Below, piece after piece: positions 60,593-64,000 of a DNA stretch of 64,000 nt (position 1 is its first letter; each line of letters starts with the position of its first letter). This DNA is from Elusimicrobiota bacterium (GTDB lineage Bacteria; Elusimicrobiota; Elusimicrobia; JACQPE01), in NCBI GenBank assembly GCA_016180815.1, contig JACPAN010000012.1:1-64000 (forward strand). The letters are read 5' to 3'. The notes under the pieces were generated by a model. That model saw only the letters and a program-made list of their open reading frames with translations. It was not told the DNA's origin and made no database searches. The position numbers were made by a program, and so were the translations under genes.

Positions 60593-61723
60593 ATGTTGAA
60601 GAAATGGTTTTGTTTAACCTGGCTGCTCATGTTGGGCGTTTCGTTGTCTCAGGCCGCTATTTCAAATATCCTGATTGATTTTGACGGCTGCCTTTATTCA
60701 AAGCGGGGGCCGGATTCGAGCGATCCAACTGATGAGGAAATTCGACAATGCCTTGATGAGATTTCATCCGACGATATAAATTCTCTATGCGCTTTGCACG
60801 GGCGCGAGGAACTGCGGGGGGAGATTGTGCGCAATTCCGTTCACGACGCAGTCTTTACCATTATGCGCGATTCTCTTGTAGGAGATGGTGGAGAAGACGT
60901 GGGCGAATGTGGCCGGTGGTTGGCGGCGCGCGCCGAAGCGGCGTCTCCGGTGCTGGCGTCGACAGGGCCGGTTTCCCTGTCTCCCGTTTGGAAAGTCCAT
61001 GACACCCTTTCCAAATTAAACGACACGATTATGCAGGCGGCGACCACCCATGCCAGGATCGAGGCTTGGTCGACCTTGGCCGGCCGCGAGGCATCGCGTC
61101 GGCGCAGGGCATTGGAGCGCGCGGAAGCGGCGTTGGCGGCTTTGCCTCCTGATGTCAGCAACAGCGAATTGGTGGCCGCTTGCCGGCCGATGCGGGCTTC
61201 AGGATCAGACGGAGTAACCTATTCCGATCGATGTTATGAACTGACAACCAGGGGCAGCCGGCTCTACAACGCCAGAGCCGCCAGAGACAGGGCGCGCACG
61301 GCGCATCAGCAATTTTCTTCCGTGCCGCGCACGTTTAGGCGTTTGGCTGATCAATCCAGCGAGCCTTATACCGATCTTCTTTGGTTGAGGCGCTGTTTTG
61401 TGGGCCATGTTCGTGGAGAGGGGGGAGCCGATGATTTTGCGCGCGTTCGCGCGCCCGAATTTTTTGATCGTTTAACGGCTGTTATTGATGGGCGCTTGGC
61501 GGATCTTCAAGCGAGGGCTTCCAATGTTGAAACCCGTGGCCGCCGCATGGGTCGGCGTCCCAATGAGGCCGAAGTGGCTGAAGCCTTGACGACCGCGGGT
61601 TCCGGGGCTGCTTATGATGAAGCGGACGATGGGATCAGAAGCGGCGAAAGCGCGGACTGCGATCAAATCATGGCGCAGGAATGGGACGGGGCTTGGTCTT
61701 CTTCTGAAGGGGAAGAGGAATAA
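60593..61723 (+). CDS. Secreted protein of unknown function with DxDG motif
   Basis: The start at ATG 60593 has GGAG upstream and begins the signal peptide (LKKWFCLTWLLMLGVSLSQA); the longer frame adds an unlikely leader. About 376 residues. Right after the signal cleavage comes NILIDFDGCLYSKRG, which looks like HAD phosphatase motif I. The rest (arginine- and alanine-rich helices, acidic end SSSEGEEE) shows no other HAD motif. Cysteines near residues 57, 66, 123 and 211 may form disulfides. Family unknown. The gap 60479-60592 before it holds nothing clear. Confidence 0.65.
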   Translation: MLKKWFCLTWLLMLGVSLSQAAISNILIDFDGCLYSKRGPDSSDPTDEEIRQCLDEISSDDINSLCALHGREELRGEIVRNSVHDAVFTIMRDSLVGDGGEDVGECGRWLAARAEAASPVLASTGPVSLSPVWKVHDTLSKLNDTIMQAATTHARIEAWSTLAGREASRRRRALERAEAALAALPPDVSNSELVAACRPMRASGSDGVTYSDRCYELTTRGSRLYNARAARDRARTAHQQFSSVPRTFRRLADQSSEPYTDLLWLRRCFVGHVRGEGGADDFARVRAPEFFDRLTAVIDGRLADLQARASNVETRGRRMGRRPNEAEVAEALTTAGSGAAYDEADDGIRSGESADCDQIMAQEWDGAWSSSEGEEE

Positions 61724-61727
61724 AACG

Positions 61728-62624
61728 TCAGGTTTTCAGGCGGCCGGCGGCCCGCGAAGTAATCGGCCGGCCAAGGTGCGGCGCCAGCGCCGCCAGCGCA
61801 GCGACTAAAGCGTTTAAATCAATGGGCACCGTGGCCCCCATTGATGATAAAGCGTAAAGCAAATCCTCGGTCGCCACATTACCCGCCGCTCCAGGAGCAT
61901 AGGGGCAGCCGCCTAATCCTCCGGCCGAAGCGTCAAAACGAACAATGCCGAACTCCTGCCAAGCGGTCAGCGCATTGGCGACGGCCATGCCGTAAGTGTC
62001 GTGAAAGTGAAGGGCGATTTTTTCTTTGGGCATGTTTTTCAGCAGAATGTTCAGCAGGCGCCTGAGCTCATCGGGGTTGGCTTTGCCGATGGTGTCGCCG
62101 ATGGAAAGTTCATCAACACCTAGAGTCAAAAGCTCTTGAGCCACCGGCCAAACCTTATCCGGCGAAATAGGGCCATCATAGGGACAATGGAAAGCCGTGG
62201 AAATATAACCGCGAACCGGAATTTTTGCGGCTTTAGCTTGGGCTAAAACCGGCTTAAAGCGTTCGATGGATTCTTTAATCGTGGCGTTGATATTTTTTTG
62301 GTTGAACGTTTCCGAGGCGGCGGTGAACACCGCGATTTTGTCCACCTTAGCGGCGAGGGCGCGCTCCATGCCTTTTTCATTGGGAACCAAGGCGCTATAG
62401 ATGACGCCTTTTTTTCTTTTGATTTTTTGAAAAATCTCTTCGGAGTCGGCCAATTGCGGGATGGCTTTAGGAGAGACGAAGGCGCCCGCCTCGATTTCCT
62501 GAACCCCGGTTTGTGACAGAGCGTCGATAAAGGCGATTTTAGCCTGAGTCGGTATGGTATTTTTTTCGTTTTGAAGGCCGTCTCTGGGGCCGACCTCGGT
62601 GATCTGAATACTTAGCGTTGCCAA
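61728..62624 (-). CDS. mvaB: Hydroxymethylglutaryl-CoA lyase
   Basis: This 298-residue TIM-barrel lyase splits HMG-CoA to acetoacetate and acetyl-CoA, the last step of leucine breakdown. EVGPRDGLQNE binds metal and substrate, HFHDTYGMAVANAL carries metal histidines, and the catalytic cysteine is in GGLGGCPYAPGAAGN. TTG start overlaps the hydratase gene by 13 bases. With the two following genes it forms a leucine/isovalerate operon. Confidence 0.95.
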   Translation of the reverse strand: MATLSIQITEVGPRDGLQNEKNTIPTQAKIAFIDALSQTGVQEIEAGAFVSPKAIPQLADSEEIFQKIKRKKGVIYSALVPNEKGMERALAAKVDKIAVFTAASETFNQKNINATIKESIERFKPVLAQAKAAKIPVRGYISTAFHCPYDGPISPDKVWPVAQELLTLGVDELSIGDTIGKANPDELRRLLNILLKNMPKEKIALHFHDTYGMAVANALTAWQEFGIVRFDASAGGLGGCPYAPGAAGNVATEDLLYALSSMGATVPIDLNALVAALAALAPHLGRPITSRAAGRLKT

Positions 62625-63400
62625 TTCGGTTTTCTCTTGTCCAAAAAAGCGGCGAACCCTTCTTTAGCTTGGGGCGTGGCTCGCACGCGAGCCAGGGTGT
62701 CGATGCAATAATTAAAACGCTGGGCGCGTTTTAAATCCGCGAAACGGCGCAAATAATCTTTGACCAACCGGGCGGTTTGCGGCGCTGTTTTTAGAATGTC
62801 GGCGATCGCGGTTTCAACCGCGGATTCCAGATTTTCAAGAGGGGCGACGGTATGGACCAGTCCCGCTTCTTTGGCTTGGGCCGCGGAAAATATTTCAGCC
62901 GTGATATAAAGCCGCCGCATTTGTCCCAAATTGACCTTGGGGGCGACGAAGGTGGACACGACCGATGGGATCAACCCGAGGCGGCCTTCGGAAAAAGAAA
63001 AACGGCTGTTTGATTCGGCGATCACCACATCGCAGGCCGCCACAATCCCTAATCCGCCGCCGAAGCAATTGCCGTGCACGCGGCCGATCACGGCGAACGG
63101 CGCTTCATCGATGGCGCGGCACATATTGGCCAGGCGAGCGGCGTCTTTTTTATTTTTGGCCCGGTTATACCCGGCGGCCCGCTTCATCCAGTTGATATCG
63201 CCGCCCGCGCAAAAATCCCGTCCGGCCCCGGCGATCACCGCGATCCTGACGCCCTCATCTTCGCCCAGTTCTTTAAAGAGACGGATGATTTCATCAAAGG
63301 TCGTTTCATCCATGGCATTGCGGACGTCCGGACGGTTGAGGGTGACGCGCGCTACAGGGCCTTGGCGTTCAATCAGAAGTTGGGAGTAGGCCGCCGCCAT
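62612..63400 (-). CDS. Enoyl-CoA hydratase (methylglutaconyl-CoA hydratase-like)
   Basis: This 262-residue crotonase-fold enzyme has oxyanion-hole segments IAVIAGAGRDFCAGGDINWM and GNCFGGGLGIVAACD, and the glutamate region RLGLIPSVVSTFV. It most likely hydrates 3-methylglutaconyl-CoA to HMG-CoA, judged from its place between the biotin carboxyltransferase and HMG-CoA lyase. Its ATG overlaps the carboxyltransferase stop by TAATG. Confidence 0.9.
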   Translation of the reverse strand: MAAAYSQLLIERQGPVARVTLNRPDVRNAMDETTFDEIIRLFKELGEDEGVRIAVIAGAGRDFCAGGDINWMKRAAGYNRAKNKKDAARLANMCRAIDEAPFAVIGRVHGNCFGGGLGIVAACDVVIAESNSRFSFSEGRLGLIPSVVSTFVAPKVNLGQMRRLYITAEIFSAAQAKEAGLVHTVAPLENLESAVETAIADILKTAPQTARLVKDYLRRFADLKRAQRFNYCIDTLARVRATPQAKEGFAAFLDKRKPNWQR

Positions 63401-64000
63401 TACATTCTAAAAACAGGGTAGCGGGCCGGGCCCTCGGGCATGGAGCGGGCGGCGATTTTCAGGCAGCGGCCCACGATTTTTCTGGTGTCCGCCGGGTCGA
63501 TAATGCCGTCATCCCAGAGCCGGGACGTGGCGTAATAGGGATGCCCCTCTTTCTCATACTGCTCTAAAACCGGTTTTTTAATGGCTTGAGCTTCCTGGGC
63601 GGACAGGGTTTTGCCTTCCCTGGCTAATTGCGCTTCCTTTATAGTAGCCATAACGCCCGCCGCTTGCTCGGCGCCCATCACGGAAATCCGCGCATTGGGC
63701 CAGGTAAACAGAAAACGCGGGTCATAGGCGCGCCCGCACATGGCGTAATTGCCGGCTCCGTTGGAGGCGCCCATGATCACCGTGATTTTAGGGACGTTGA
63801 CGGTCGAAACCGCCTGCACCATTTTGGCTCCGTGTTTGACGATGCCGCCTTGCTCCGCTTCCCGGCCCACCATGAACCCGGTGATGTTTTGCAGGAACAC
63901 GATCGGCAGCCTTCTTTGGCCGCAAAGCTCGATGAAATGCGCGCCTTTCAATGAGGACTCGGAAAACAGAACTCCCTGATTCGCGACAATGCCCACGGGC
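63400..64000 (-). CDS. Methylcrotonyl-CoA carboxylase beta subunit (C-terminal part, truncated by window)
   Basis: The C-terminal 200 residues of a carboxyltransferase run off the end of the window. [39 protein letters not shown] (split here as [11 protein letters not shown] and [13 protein letters not shown]), [23 protein letters not shown] and [12 protein letters not shown] are diagnostic of the beta subunit of methylcrotonyl-CoA or related carboxylases. Its stop overlaps the hydratase start. With its neighbours it degrades leucine. The N-terminal part and any biotin subunit lie beyond the window. Confidence 0.93.
   Translation of the reverse strand, partial: PVGIVANQGVLFSESSLKGAHFIELCGQRRLPIVFLQNITGFMVGREAEQGGIVKHGAKMVQAVSTVNVPKITVIMGASNGAGNYAMCGRAYDPRFLFTWPNARISVMGAEQAAGVMATIKEAQLAREGKTLSAQEAQAIKKPVLEQYEKEGHPYYATSRLWDDGIIDPADTRKIVGRCLKIAARSMPEGPARYPVFRM

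Noticed and set aside
1-64000. CRISPR arrays, insertion sequences, rRNA genes
   Set aside because: No regularly spaced repeats, no transposase or integrase frames with known motifs and no rRNA-like sequence were seen.

Overview
The window is a 64 kb chromosomal stretch from a Gram-negative (diderm) bacterium of moderately high G+C content. The diderm reading rests on a Pal-type OmpA lipoprotein, several lipobox lipoproteins, a SurA/PpiC periplasmic isomerase and an ECF sigma/anti-sigma/RseB cassette. The gene repertoire would suit Elusimicrobiota or another deep-branching phylum: split glycine decarboxylase, b558-type three-gene succinate dehydrogenase, PilT beside a short murC-murB-ftsQ-ftsA-ftsZ cluster, and a SpoIID/TPR lipoprotein. 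The phylum is a guess from gene content; no rRNA is present. Coding density is very high, with many ATGA/GTGA/TAATG overlaps, and no gap between genes exceeds 300 bases. The largest gaps are 1632-1789, 7514-7710, 20133-20272 and 37057-37218.

Layout. 129-1631: FMN glutamate-synthase-like oxidoreductase. 1.65-7.7 kb: envelope-stress block (RseB-like, anti-sigma, ECF sigma; divergent lipoproteins, Pal and SpoIID/TPR), bracketed by two copies of a 39-bp direct repeat. 7.7-15.1 kb, minus strand: murI, an amidase, a PduO-type adenosyltransferase, sdhB-A-C, a lone RAM domain and a LipM-like octanoyltransferase. 15.2-18.9 kb: response regulator, MASE1 hybrid kinase, response regulator. 18.9-20.1 kb: AT-rich fic gene with a palindromic upstream region. 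20.3-24.7 kb: gcvT-H-PA-PB. 24.7-37 kb: NTPase, unknown gene, murC-murB-ftsQ-ftsA-ftsZ-pilT-pgk, a secreted protein, a tryptophan-rich protein and a membrane glycosyltransferase. 37.2-45.5 kb: a six-gene defence operon ending at tRNA-Thr. 45.6-48.7 kb: PpiC isomerase, cation efflux, acyl-CoA dehydrogenase. 48.7-54.3 kb: lipA-pdhA-pdhB-pdhC-lpdA. 54.3-61.7 kb: membrane and secreted proteins of mostly unknown role. 61.7-64 kb: leucine catabolism (HMG-CoA lyase, methylglutaconyl-CoA hydratase, truncated carboxyltransferase).

The strongest candidate for an undescribed system is the 37.2-45.5 kb operon. It is a type I restriction-modification locus (hsdM, hsdS, hsdR) that also carries a HepT-like HEPN toxin with an intact RX4HXY motif. 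Its MntA-like nucleotidyltransferase antitoxin domain (GS..DxD) is fused to the N-terminus of the HsdS specificity subunit. A small C-terminally anchored membrane protein and a SIR2-family protein sit between hsdS and hsdR. The gene overlaps imply coordinated translation. Other notable points: a 174-residue protein with 28 tryptophans built on two tandem RAM-like repeats; a pdhC gene whose only plausible start is ATT with a good Shine-Dalgarno; a GGAAC-N16-CGT ECF-type promoter linking the sigma cassette to divergent lipoprotein genes; and a long palindrome in front of fic.

Metabolically, the window links lipoate assembly (LipM-like, LipA) to its clients (GcvH, PdhC), and carries TCA (Sdh), pyruvate oxidation (Pdh), glycine cleavage and leucine degradation, consistent with a respiring heterotroph.
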